In this document: piece after piece, positions 1 through 6,308 of the stretch
Numbering within the stretch: the stretch's first letter is position 1
How the letters are laid out: every line of letters starts with the position of its first letter
Position numbers and translations under genes: made by a program
Source of the DNA: an uncultured Roseburia sp.
GTDB taxonomy: Bacteria > Bacillota > Clostridia > Lachnospirales > Lachnospiraceae
Assembly (NCBI GenBank): GCA_945928585.1
Contig: CAMENQ010000135.1
Location: forward strand, 1-6,719
DNA length: 6,719 nt
Direction: 5' to 3'
The notes under the pieces: generated by a model
What the model was told of the DNA's origin: nothing
Seen by the model: only the letters and a program-made list of their open reading frames with translations
Databases searched by the model: none

Positions 1-56
1 GATTTTACTATTTCTACGTGTTTAGTATTAGAAATATATTAATCATCCTTAAAAAT

Positions 57-95
57 CTTTCACTGTCATTCCATATGCTGAAAATATCTTTCACT
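57..95. repeat. Pair of direct repeats CTTTCACT
   Basis: CTTTCACT occurs at 57-64 and 88-95, each preceded by an A-rich stretch and a similar AAAAATC/AAAATAT context, with a period of 31 bp, about three helical turns. In this AT-rich non-coding end of the window the pair could be a binding site for a regulator of a neighbouring gene beyond position 1. Chance similarity cannot be excluded. Confidence 0.3.
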
Positions 96-124
96 TTAAT
101 TCAACATTCCGATACATACTTTAT

Positions 125-145
125 CAGGAACGCAGTGCGTTCCTG
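125..145. other. Perfect short hairpin downstream of the ABC gene
   Basis: CAGGAACGC and GCGTTCCTG (125-133 and 137-145) form a 9-bp perfect stem with a 3-nt loop, 24 bp after the ABC stop codon. Neither strand has a T-tract directly after it, so it is not a typical intrinsic terminator. It may protect the mRNA 3' end or be a protein-binding dyad. Confidence 0.55.
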
Positions 146-169
146 TAAGTATCTTCGTTGCAGACGCTT

Positions 170-871
170 TTACCATTCTATTTCCTCTACAGGTACAGGT
201 TTTTCATTTACACATACATCTGAAACCTGTCCGTTTTTTATTTTGAATATCTTGTCTGCCATAGGTGTTATAGCCTGATTATGAGTTATGACTATAACTG
301 TCATTCCCTTTTCTCTGCAGGTATCCTGCAAAAGCTTAAGTATGGCCTTTCCCGTATTATAATCAAGTGCTCCAGTAGGTTCGTCACATAAAAGCATTTT
401 GGGATTTTTTGCAAGTGCCCTGGCTATGGCTACTCTCTGCTGCTCTCCTCCTGAAAGCTGTGCAGGGAAATTATCCATTCTGTCTTTAAGTCCTACTTCC
501 ATAAGCACCGTTGCCGCATCGAGGGGATTTTTACATATCTGATTTGCAAGCTCAACATTTTCCTTTGCAGTGAGATTCGGTACAAGGTTATAAAACTGGA
601 ATACGAAGCCTATGTCGTATCTCCTGTATGTAGTAAGATTTTTTGAATTATACTTGCTTATATCCGTTCCATCTACGATGACACTTCCTGACGTAAGGGT
701 ATCCATTCCTCCTAAAATATTTAAAACTGTAGTTTTTCCTGCTCCCGACGGCCCCACAATAACTGCAAATTCTCCCTTTTCAATGTTAAGGGTTATTCCG
801 TCTACGGCTTTAATGGATACTTCACCTGTTTTATACTCTTTTACTACGTCTTTAAGTTCTATAAAGCTCAT
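170..871 (-). CDS. ABC transporter ATP-binding protein, MacB/LolD-type
   Basis: This is a 233-residue nucleotide-binding subunit of the MacB/LolD/FtsE-like subfamily. These ATPases normally work with FtsX-like (MacB-fold) permeases in export, lipoprotein handling or peptide-antibiotic sensing and resistance at the membrane. All ATPase motifs are intact: Walker [10 protein letters not shown] at 40-48, Q-loop Q92 in FVFQFYNL, signature LSGGEQQR at 139-146, Walker B MLLCDEP at 159-165 with catalytic E164, D-loop GALD at 167-170 and switch H197 in ITHN. The acidic C-terminal tail ends in EEIEW. The start ATG is preceded by AAGGAG (plus-strand 879-884) at 7 nt, and a strong extended -10 promoter lies further upstream. 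No permease reading frame is visible in the remaining 169 bases downstream, so the partner lies outside the window or elsewhere. The transported substrate cannot be told from this subunit. Confidence 0.95.
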   Translation of the reverse strand: MSFIELKDVVKEYKTGEVSIKAVDGITLNIEKGEFAVIVGPSGAGKTTVLNILGGMDTLTSGSVIVDGTDISKYNSKNLTTYRRYDIGFVFQFYNLVPNLTAKENVELANQICKNPLDAATVLMEVGLKDRMDNFPAQLSGGEQQRVAIARALAKNPKMLLCDEPTGALDYNTGKAILKLLQDTCREKGMTVIVITHNQAITPMADKIFKIKNGQVSDVCVNEKPVPVEEIEW

Positions 872-959
872 CTTACATCTCCTTTTGTTCTCTGCTCCTA
901 ATCATTAATCACCAATATTTTCTATACCGTACATTCTGCTTATTTTCCTTAGTTATGCA

Positions 960-989
960 ATTATACCATATTACTGCCTGTTTAAGCAA
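960..989 (-). promoter_or_regulatory. Extended -10 promoter of the ABC ATPase gene
   Basis: On the minus strand a perfect TATAAT (960-965) is preceded by TGG (966-968), giving the extended -10 form TGnTATAAT. A partial -35 box, TTGCTT (984-989), lies at 18 bp spacing. The expected transcription start is near 953, leaving a leader of about 80 nt before the ATG at 871. The -35 box is only 4 bp from the tip of the long palindrome, so the gene has its own promoter outside that element. Confidence 0.75.
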
Positions 990-993
990 ATTA

Positions 994-1319
994 AAAATTC
1001 AGCCTGAACGGACGGATACATAATTGGATACTGTAGTGTCACCGTCTGGAAGGGCTGTTATATATTATGTGTGTACGCATTGAGAAGGATGCTAGAAATT
1101 TATTGATACGATACCGTCATCTGCCTAGCAGAGGTCGTCTGTTTGAGAAAATGGCTGTATAGCCATTTTCGAGTTACGACCGGAGCTTGGCAAATGACGG
1201 TATCGTATTAATAAAATTTCTTGCGTCCTTCGAAGCGTACACACATAATATATAACAGCCCTTCCAGACGGCGACACCACAGTATCCAATTATGTATCCG
1301 TCCGGCTAGGTTGAATTTT
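994..1319. repeat. 326-bp near-perfect long palindrome (fold-back / MITE-like element or giant hairpin)
   Basis: The whole segment is a single inverted repeat centred near 1158. The tips are AAAATTCA (994-1001) and TGAATTTT (1312-1319). The arms 1009-1078 and 1235-1304 match at 68 of 70 positions, including an uninterrupted 37-bp match (1042-1078 with 1235-1271) and a 26-bp match (1009-1034 with 1279-1304). Further in, 1084-1092 pairs with 1223-1231, 1101-1125 with 1189-1213 (two mismatches) and 1133-1138 with 1176-1181. A perfect 10-bp apical stem (1147-1156 with 1161-1170) closes on the loop GTAT. Small internal loops separate these blocks. No coding frame of its own is visible, and I found no convincing target-site duplication at the tips. 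It lies between the metY stop (18 nt away) and the ABC gene promoter (4 nt away). Read from the minus strand, the stem ends in an A-tract and T-tract pair, so it could also terminate metY transcription. The family is unknown to me. Confidence 0.93.
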
Positions 1320-1337
1320 CACTACAGCCACACTATT

Positions 1338-2630
1338 TTACCCATTAAACGCTACTTTAAGTGCCTGCTCTATATCTGCTATTATATCGGCTGCATCCTC
1401 GATTCCAACGGAAAATCTTATCAAATCAGGCTGTACTCCTGCTTCAATAAGCTGTGCCTCCGAAAGCTGTCTGTGTGTATGGCTTGCAGGGTGAAGTACG
1501 CTGGTACGTGCATCTGCCACGTGTGTAACAATGGCTGCAAGCTTAAGATTATCCATAAACTTAATGGCTACATCCCTTCCTCCCTTAAGTCCGAAGGAAA
1601 TTACGCCACAGCTGCCATTTGGCATATATTTCTGTGCAAGTGCGTGGTATTTGTTATCCTGAAGTCCACAGTAATTTACCCATGCCACATTATCATTTTC
1701 ATTTAAGTATTTTGCCACTGCATCTGCATTTTCACAGTGTCTTTTCATTCTAAGATGAAGTGATTCAAGACCTAAATTTAATAAAAAGGCATTATGAGGT
1801 GACTGAACTGAACCTAAATCTCTCATAAGCTGTACTGTTGCCTTTGTAATGTAGGCTGCTTTTCCAAATTTCTTTGTGTAAATAATACCATGGTATGATT
1901 CATCAGGTGTAGTAAGTCCCGGGAATTTTTCTGCGTGTGCTTCCCAGTCAAAGTTGCCGCTGTCTACTATACAGCCTCCTACTACTGCTGCGTGTCCGTC
2001 CATATATTTTGTAGTCGAATGGGTAACTATATCTGCTCCCCACTCAAATGGCCTGCAGTTTATAGGTGTGGCAAATGTATTGTCAAGAATAAGAGGTACA
2101 CCATGGGAATGTGCAAGTCTTGCAAATTTCTCAATATCAAGAACTACAAGTGAAGGATTTGAAATGGTTTCTGCAAATACTGCCTTTGTATTTTCCTTAA
2201 ATGCCTTAGCCAGTTCTTCTTCAGGTGCATCAGGGTCTACAAATGTAAAGTCAAGACCGAATTTTCTTAAGGTGACGTTGAATAAATTAAATGTACCTCC
2301 GTAAATAGGTGCTGAGCATACAACGTGTCCTCCTGCCTCACATATGTTTATGATAGCGAAAAGGTTAGCTGCCTGTCCGCTTGATGTAAGCATACCTGCC
2401 ACGCCGCCTTCAAGCTCTGTTATCTTTTCTGCTACTGCGTCGCATGTAGGATTCTGAAGTCTTGAATAGAAATATCCCTCTGCCTCCAAATCAAAAAGCT
2501 TTCCCATATGGTCGCTTGTATCATATTTGAAGGTTGTACTCTGGTATATAGGAAGCACTCTTGCTTCTCCTGACTTTGGAGTATATCCTCCCTGTACGCA
2601 TATTGTTCCTAAATTATTGTTTTCTGACAT
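1338..2630 (-). CDS. metY: O-acetylhomoserine aminocarboxypropyltransferase / sulfhydrylase
   Basis: This is a cytosolic PLP enzyme of the Cys/Met metabolism family (fold type I). It is predicted to condense O-acetyl-L-homoserine with sulfide to give homocysteine, or with methanethiol to give methionine. The 430 residues match the OAH-sulfhydrylase branch, which is longer than the roughly 380-400 of cystathionine synthases and lyases. PLP contacts are visible: YSRLQNP at 55-61 (phosphate binding from the neighbouring subunit), SSGQAA at 83-88, Y110 (ring stacking), D183 in LDNTFATP (pyridine nitrogen), the Schiff-base lysine K208 in HSTTKYMDGH, and R405 in LIRFSVGIED (substrate carboxylate). 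The start ATG has GGAGG (plus-strand about 2637-2641) at good spacing. It has its own candidate promoter overlapped by an inverted repeat. The leader is too short for a SAM riboswitch or T-box. The giant palindrome begins 18 nt after its stop codon. A gamma-lyase or O-succinylhomoserine-specific activity cannot be excluded, but the length and motifs favour MetY. Confidence 0.93.
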   Translation of the reverse strand: MSENNNLGTICVQGGYTPKSGEARVLPIYQSTTFKYDTSDHMGKLFDLEAEGYFYSRLQNPTCDAVAEKITELEGGVAGMLTSSGQAANLFAIINICEAGGHVVCSAPIYGGTFNLFNVTLRKFGLDFTFVDPDAPEEELAKAFKENTKAVFAETISNPSLVVLDIEKFARLAHSHGVPLILDNTFATPINCRPFEWGADIVTHSTTKYMDGHAAVVGGCIVDSGNFDWEAHAEKFPGLTTPDESYHGIIYTKKFGKAAYITKATVQLMRDLGSVQSPHNAFLLNLGLESLHLRMKRHCENADAVAKYLNENDNVAWVNYCGLQDNKYHALAQKYMPNGSCGVISFGLKGGRDVAIKFMDNLKLAAIVTHVADARTSVLHPASHTHRQLSEAQLIEAGVQPDLIRFSVGIEDAADIIADIEQALKVAFNG

Positions 2631-2672
2631 TTTAATCCTCCATTTTTATAAGAATTTTTCTTTCTCTCTGTA

Positions 2673-2701
2673 TGTATAATTTTTTCATTATACACCTTCA
2701 A
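2673..2701 (-). promoter_or_regulatory. Candidate metY promoter with overlapping inverted repeat (possible operator)
   Basis: On the minus strand TTGAAG (2696-2701) and TATACA (2673-2678) are 17 bp apart, a reasonable sigma-A promoter with 4 of 6 matches in each box. A perfect TATAAT at 2687-2692 is an alternative -10 but has a poor -35. The segment 2673-2694 is the inverted repeat TGTATAAT-N6-ATTATACA (8-bp arms, no mismatch), covering the -10 and the spacer. That position suits a repressor site, although an AT-rich chance repeat remains possible. The transcript leader would be only about 35 nt. Confidence 0.5.
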
Positions 2702-2719
2702 TATACACTAAACGATATT

Positions 2720-3961
2720 CTACCACATATTAAATGTTTTTTCAACATTTCCTACTAATCCGCAGGACATTTCTTCTGGTACCACATACTTTTCTATTAC
2801 ACCAAAAATATCCTCCTGCGTGACTTTTTTAATTCTGTCTATTGTAGTTTTAAATGGGAGAATTTCTCCATGGTCCATATATGACTTTGCATTTCCGTTC
2901 ATTTTTGTCATAATGTTATCCCTGTTTAATGTCATCTCCACCACAAGCTGATGCTTTGCTTCATTAAGCTCCTCTGCCGTGACTCCGTTTTTACGCAGAC
3001 TATTAATGCATTCCCTTATAAGCTCGAATACATTCCCGGACTGCTCCTGATTCATGGCTGCATATATCTGCCACAGGCCTGTATCATAAAAAGCACTCTT
3101 ATATGAGTACACTGTATATGTAAGTCCTCTTTTTTCCCTGATTTCCTGAAATAATCTTGAATTTACGTCTCCACCCATAATAACATTCATTACGGTGAAT
3201 GCATATCTGTCATCATCCCTTACAGACGGACCTTTAAATGCAATATTCATATGAAGCTGCTCTATATCTTTTTTCTTAATGAACCTTGCAGGAATATATT
3301 CCGGTGTAGCAAGTTTCATCTTCCTTCCTTTTTTTCTTATACTGCCGAATTTTTCTTCTATAATTTTAAGTGTCTCCTGCTTATCAAACTTACCTGCCAC
3401 GGAAATTACCATATTTTCCCCTGAATAATGTTCTTTTATAAATTCCAGTATGTATTCTCTTGTAAATCCTCTTACGGTTTTCTTTTTTCCTGATATGTAA
3501 TAGCCTAGGGGCTGATTGTCCCACACCTTTTTCTGAATACACTCATGTACATAATCCTCCGGTGAATCCTTGTACATATCGATTTCCTCACAGATAACGC
3601 TTTTTTCTCTCTCAAGCTCCTCCTCTTCTATGATGGAATTGCATATCATATCGCTTATTAAATCGATAGCCTGATTAAGATATTCAGGAAGTGTTCTTGC
3701 ATAAAAGGAGGTGTCCTCCTTGCTTGTATATGCGTTTAAATTGCCTCCTAAGAATGCGGTTTCTCTTGATATATCATTTGCAGTTCTTGTTTTTGTTCCC
3801 TTAAAAAGCATATGCTCTATCACATGGGAAATACCATTGTTTTCTTTGCTTTCATATCTGGAACCCACCTTTATCCATACGCCGAAGGCAGCTGAACTAT
3901 AGTGGCTGCCGGCTTCAAAGATTACTTTTATTCCGTTTTTTAGTTCGTGAATTTCTACCAT
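2720..3961 (-). CDS. M16 family zinc metallopeptidase (processing peptidase-like, MlpA/YmxG type)
   Basis: This is a 413-residue M16B-type peptidase, related to the subunits of mitochondrial processing peptidase and to Bacillus MlpA/YmxG. The inverted zinc motif HxxEH is HVIEH at residues 46-50 (zinc ligands H46 and H50, catalytic base E49). The third ligand is E126 in the CEEI segment, 76 residues after H50, and E119 sits 7 residues earlier as in active members. The second lobe carries REKRGLTYTVYS at 275-286, matching the conserved R/Y substrate-binding segment. The catalytic set is therefore complete and the protein is predicted active; no signal peptide or membrane segment is visible. The reading frame stays open to an ATG at 4036, but the start at 3961 is preferred. 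It has AAAGGAG at the right distance, the protein then begins VEIHELKNGIKVI like its family, and the longer version would span a TATAAT box and part of a terminator hairpin. The position after pnp matches the pnp-ylxY-mlpA region of Bacillus, here without ylxY. The natural substrate is unknown. Confidence 0.93.
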   Translation of the reverse strand: MVEIHELKNGIKVIFEAGSHYSSAAFGVWIKVGSRYESKENNGISHVIEHMLFKGTKTRTANDISRETAFLGGNLNAYTSKEDTSFYARTLPEYLNQAIDLISDMICNSIIEEEELEREKSVICEEIDMYKDSPEDYVHECIQKKVWDNQPLGYYISGKKKTVRGFTREYILEFIKEHYSGENMVISVAGKFDKQETLKIIEEKFGSIRKKGRKMKLATPEYIPARFIKKKDIEQLHMNIAFKGPSVRDDDRYAFTVMNVIMGGDVNSRLFQEIREKRGLTYTVYSYKSAFYDTGLWQIYAAMNQEQSGNVFELIRECINSLRKNGVTAEELNEAKHQLVVEMTLNRDNIMTKMNGNAKSYMDHGEILPFKTTIDRIKKVTQEDIFGVIEKYVVPEEMSCGLVGNVEKTFNMW

Positions 3962-3966
3962 TGATT

Positions 3967-3973
3967 CTCCTTT
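3967..3973 (-). promoter_or_regulatory. Ribosome binding site that decides the M16 start
   Basis: AAAGGAG on the minus strand, with 5 nt between it and the ATG at 3961-3959. The two upstream in-frame ATGs, at 3991 and 4036, have no comparable site. One coincides with the likely transcription start and the other lies inside a terminator stem. Confidence 0.8.
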
Positions 3974-3997
3974 AACATTAATGATTTTCATTACCGG

Positions 3998-4003
3998 ATT
4001 ATA
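3998..4003 (-). promoter_or_regulatory. -10 box of the M16 peptidase gene
   Basis: A perfect TATAAT on the minus strand lies 36 bp before the chosen ATG (3961) and just after the terminator at 4036-4065. No good -35 hexamer is present at 16-18 bp, so the promoter is only probable. A start near 3991 would give a leader of about 30 nt containing the AAAGGAG site, which supports the shorter M16 protein. Confidence 0.5.
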
Positions 4004-4035
4004 AATACACTTAACTAAGCAATTGCATATTTTCA

Positions 4036-4065
4036 AAAAAGTGCCGCCTTAAAGCGACACTTTTT
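4036..4065 (-). terminator. Intrinsic terminator after the rpsO-pnp unit (distal, bidirectional form)
   Basis: The arms 4036-4047 and 4054-4065 form a 12-bp stem (AAAAAGTG plus a GC-rich top) around a 6-nt loop. The one non-matching position becomes a G-U pair in minus-strand RNA. In that direction the stem ends in a run of six T. The A-tract on the other side means it could also terminate plus-strand transcription. Confidence 0.8.
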
Positions 4066-4097
4066 ATTCATAAAGCAACAGCATAAATTAACGCCAC

Positions 4098-4120
4098 AAA
4101 AAATTCGCGAATGCGAATTT
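4098..4120 (-). terminator. Proximal terminator-like hairpin after pnp
   Basis: A perfect 8-bp inverted repeat, AAATTCGC and GCGAATTT (4101-4108 and 4113-4120), has a 4-nt loop and is followed on the minus strand by six T (4103-4098). The stem has only three G-C pairs, so termination here is probably partial and backed up by the stem at 4036-4065. Confidence 0.6.
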
Positions 4121-4122
4121 AT

Positions 4123-4151
4123 AAGCGCCGCTGCCGTGCGGCGCTTTTTTT
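4123..4151. terminator. GC-rich hairpin immediately after the pnp stop
   Basis: A perfect 9-bp stem of AAGCGCCGC and GCGGCGCTT (4123-4131 and 4138-4146) surrounds a 6-nt loop and starts 3 nt after the pnp stop codon. Seven T follow it on the plus strand (4145-4151). In the minus direction only TTATAAATT follows, so for pnp it looks more like a 3'-end-stabilising stem or the first part of a compound terminator. For plus-strand antisense transcription it would be a good terminator. Confidence 0.6.
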
Positions 4152-6234
4152 ACTGAACATCTTTCATACTAAAGCTTATTCTTCCCATCTTGTCCTTGCC
4201 AAGGCATACAACCTTAACAACATCACCAAGTGTAAGAACGTCTTCAACACGATTAATTCTTTCGTTAGAAATTTTAGAAATGTGAACCATTCCCTCTTTG
4301 CCCGGAGCAAACTCAAGGAATGCACCAAATTCCTTTATGCTTATTACTTTTCCTTCAAATATCTGGCCTTCCTCAAAGTCTGTAACGATAGTCTGTATAT
4401 ATCTTACAGCCTTGTCCATCATAGCCTTATCGGTACCGCATACTGATACTGCTCCGTCATCTGTAATATCAATCTTAACACCTGTTTCCTCGATAATGGC
4501 GTTAATTGTCTTACCTCTCTGACCTACTACGTCACCAATCTTTGAAGGGTCAATCTGAATCTGGATAATCTTTGGTGCGTATGGGCCTACCTCAGGTCTA
4601 GGAGCTGCTATAGCCTTGCTCATGCAGTTTTCCATAATGTACATTCTTGCTTCCCTGCATCGTGCAATAGCACCCTCTACGATATTTCTTGTAAGACCAT
4701 GAATCTTAATATCCATCTGAATTGCCGTAATACCTGCATCTGTACCTGTTACCTTAAAGTCCATATCTCCGAAGAAGTCCTCAAGTCCCTGTATATCTGT
4801 AAGAAGTACATAATCATCATCTGTCTCACCTGTAACAAGACCACATGATATACCTGCTACCATCTTTTTGATTGGTACACCGGCTGCCATAAGTGACATA
4901 CATGAAGCACATGTAGACGCCATTGATGTAGAACCGTTTGACTCGAAGGTCTCTGATACTGTACGGATAGCGTATGGGAACTCCTCCTCGCTAGGAAGAA
5001 CAGGTATTAACGCTCTTTCTGCCAAAGCACCATGTCCAATTTCACGTCTTCCCGGACCTCTTGAAACCTTTGTTTCACCTACTGAGTAAGCAGGGAAGTT
5101 ATAATGGTGCATATATCTCTTTGAGGTTTCGTTCTCATCAAGACCGTCAAGCTTCTGTGCTTCTGAAAGAGGTGCAAGTGTACATACATTACATATCTGT
5201 GTCTGACCTCTTGTAAACATAGCAGAGCCGTGAACTCTAGGTATAATATCAACTTCTGCCGCAAGTGGTCTTATCTGTGTAATTTCTCTTCCGTCAGGTC
5301 TCTTGTGATCCTTAAGAATCATCTTTCTTACAGTCTTCTTCTGATACTGGTAAAGAGCCTCTCCTATAAGTGGAAGCCATTCCTCATTATCAGCAAATGC
5401 TTCTTCAAGCTTTTCCTGAATAACTCTTATATTTTCTTCTCTTACCTGCTTTTCGTCTGTAAATACTGCTACTTCCATCTCCTCAGGAGTAACTATTTCC
5501 TTCATTTTTGCAAATAATTCTTCCGGAATGGCACAGCTTTCATAAGTGTGCTTTGGCTTTCCTACCTCAGCTACAATCTTATCAATAAATGCAATAACCT
5601 GCTGATTTATGGCATGTGCTGCATATATTGCCTCTATCATTTTACTTTCAGGTACTTCATTTGCACCTGCTTCTATCATAATAACCTTTTCTCTTGTAGA
5701 TGCTACTGTAAGCTTTAAGTCAGAATTTGCATTCTGTGATGCATTTGGATTGAATACAAACTCACCATTTATAAGTCCTACCTGTGTAGTAGCACAAGGA
5801 CCGTCAAAAGGAATGTCCGATATGGCTACTGCTATGGCAGAACCGAGCATAGCTGTAAGCTCCGGGCTGCACTCAGGGTCTACTGACATAACCATATTGT
5901 TAAGTGTAACGTCGTTTCTGTAATCTTTTGGGAACAATGGTCTCATAGGACGGTCAATTACTCTTGATGTAAGGATGGCATTTTCTGAAGCCTTTCCCTC
6001 TCTCTTGTTGAAGCCTCCCGGTATTTTACCTACTGCATAAAGCTTCTCCTCATATTCTACACTAAGTGGGAAGAAATCTATTCCCTCTCTTGGCTTTTCA
6101 GATGCTGTAGCTGTAGATAACACTACTGTATCTCCATAGTGCATAAATGCTGCTCCATTTGCCTGCTTAGCCACTCTTCCCACATCTACGGTAAGAGTTC
6201 TTCCGGCTAATTCCATACTAAAACTTTTATACAT
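4150..6234 (-). CDS. pnp: Polyribonucleotide nucleotidyltransferase (PNPase)
   Basis: PNPase is a trimeric, cytoplasmic 3'-to-5' exoribonuclease that degrades RNA phosphorolytically to nucleoside diphosphates and can also add tails in reverse. The 694 residues carry the complete order: RNase PH-like domain 1 (about 1-220, with YEEKLYAVGKIPGGFNKREG at 61-80), a helical linker (about 235-305), catalytic RNase PH-like domain 2 (about 310-545), a KH domain (about 555-615) and an S1 domain (about 622-690). Visible motifs are FTRGQTQ at 340-346, GPGRREIGHGALAERAL at 393-409 and the acidic active-site cluster ED...GDMD at 485-492. The KH GxxG loop is GQRG at 571-574, and S1 begins GQIFEGKVISIKEFGAFL at 623-640. 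The position before ED is Leu rather than the Asp of the E. coli DED; as I recall, other lineages also vary there. The Shine-Dalgarno is weak (GGCAGGA, plus-strand about 6241-6247), suggesting coupling to or control from the rpsO transcript. A 30-nt hairpin lies 24 nt upstream of the ATG. Confidence 0.98.
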   Translation of the reverse strand: MYKSFSMELAGRTLTVDVGRVAKQANGAAFMHYGDTVVLSTATASEKPREGIDFFPLSVEYEEKLYAVGKIPGGFNKREGKASENAILTSRVIDRPMRPLFPKDYRNDVTLNNMVMSVDPECSPELTAMLGSAIAVAISDIPFDGPCATTQVGLINGEFVFNPNASQNANSDLKLTVASTREKVIMIEAGANEVPESKMIEAIYAAHAINQQVIAFIDKIVAEVGKPKHTYESCAIPEELFAKMKEIVTPEEMEVAVFTDEKQVREENIRVIQEKLEEAFADNEEWLPLIGEALYQYQKKTVRKMILKDHKRPDGREITQIRPLAAEVDIIPRVHGSAMFTRGQTQICNVCTLAPLSEAQKLDGLDENETSKRYMHHYNFPAYSVGETKVSRGPGRREIGHGALAERALIPVLPSEEEFPYAIRTVSETFESNGSTSMASTCASCMSLMAAGVPIKKMVAGISCGLVTGETDDDYVLLTDIQGLEDFFGDMDFKVTGTDAGITAIQMDIKIHGLTRNIVEGAIARCREARMYIMENCMSKAIAAPRPEVGPYAPKIIQIQIDPSKIGDVVGQRGKTINAIIEETGVKIDITDDGAVSVCGTDKAMMDKAVRYIQTIVTDFEEGQIFEGKVISIKEFGAFLEFAPGKEGMVHISKISNERINRVEDVLTLGDVVKVVCLGKDKMGRISFSMKDVQ

Positions 6235-6258
6235 ATTTTTTCCTGCCTTTCAACCTAA

Positions 6259-6288
6259 CAATAGACAAGGCTGTAGCCCTGTCTATTG
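6259..6288 (-). promoter_or_regulatory. Hairpin in the rpsO-pnp spacer (candidate processing or autoregulatory site)
   Basis: The inverted repeat starts CAATAGACA and spans 14 bp per arm. In minus-strand RNA all positions pair, with one G-U. The topmost pair would leave a 2-nt turn, so a 13-bp stem with a UACA loop is realistic. No T-tract follows it in the sense direction, so it is not a normal terminator. It ends 24 nt before the pnp ATG. In E. coli the pnp leader stem is cut by RNase III and drives PNPase autoregulation; a similar role here is inference. Confidence 0.7.
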
Positions 6289-6308
6289 AAAAATTAATCT
6301 TTGTAAAA

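Noticed and set aside
125..145. Intrinsic terminator of the ABC gene
   Set aside because: The stem is perfect but is not followed by a T-tract in either direction, so it was listed only as a hairpin.
484..492. Loss of a catalytic Asp in PNPase (residue numbering; Leu at the first position of the E. coli DED triplet)
   Set aside because: As I recall, this position varies in active PNPases outside Gammaproteobacteria, while the ED and GDMD acidic residues are intact here, so inactivation is not supported.
994..1319. CRISPR array, rho-independent terminator of ordinary size, or dif-like recombination site as explanations of the palindrome
   Set aside because: There are no regularly spaced direct repeats with spacers, the stem is many times longer than a normal terminator, and no 28-bp XerCD-type core is apparent.
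1221..1706. Plus-strand open frame of 161 residues overlapping the palindrome and the end of metY
   Set aside because: It is antisense to a clear PLP enzyme gene, begins inside the palindrome arm, is rich in Cys, Tyr and His without any domain, and has no ribosome binding site.
1954..2304. Plus-strand open frame of 116 residues
   Set aside because: It lies wholly antisense within metY with no family features, and is explained by the codon use of the opposite strand.
5079..5264. Minus-strand open frame of 61 residues inside pnp
   Set aside because: It is an alternative frame within an intact pnp, with no ribosome binding site and no recognisable domain.
6278..6305. Possible separate pnp promoter (TTTACA with a downstream TAGACA)
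   Set aside because: The -35 match is good but the -10 has only three matches and lies inside the hairpin arm. rpsO-pnp cotranscription explains the arrangement better.
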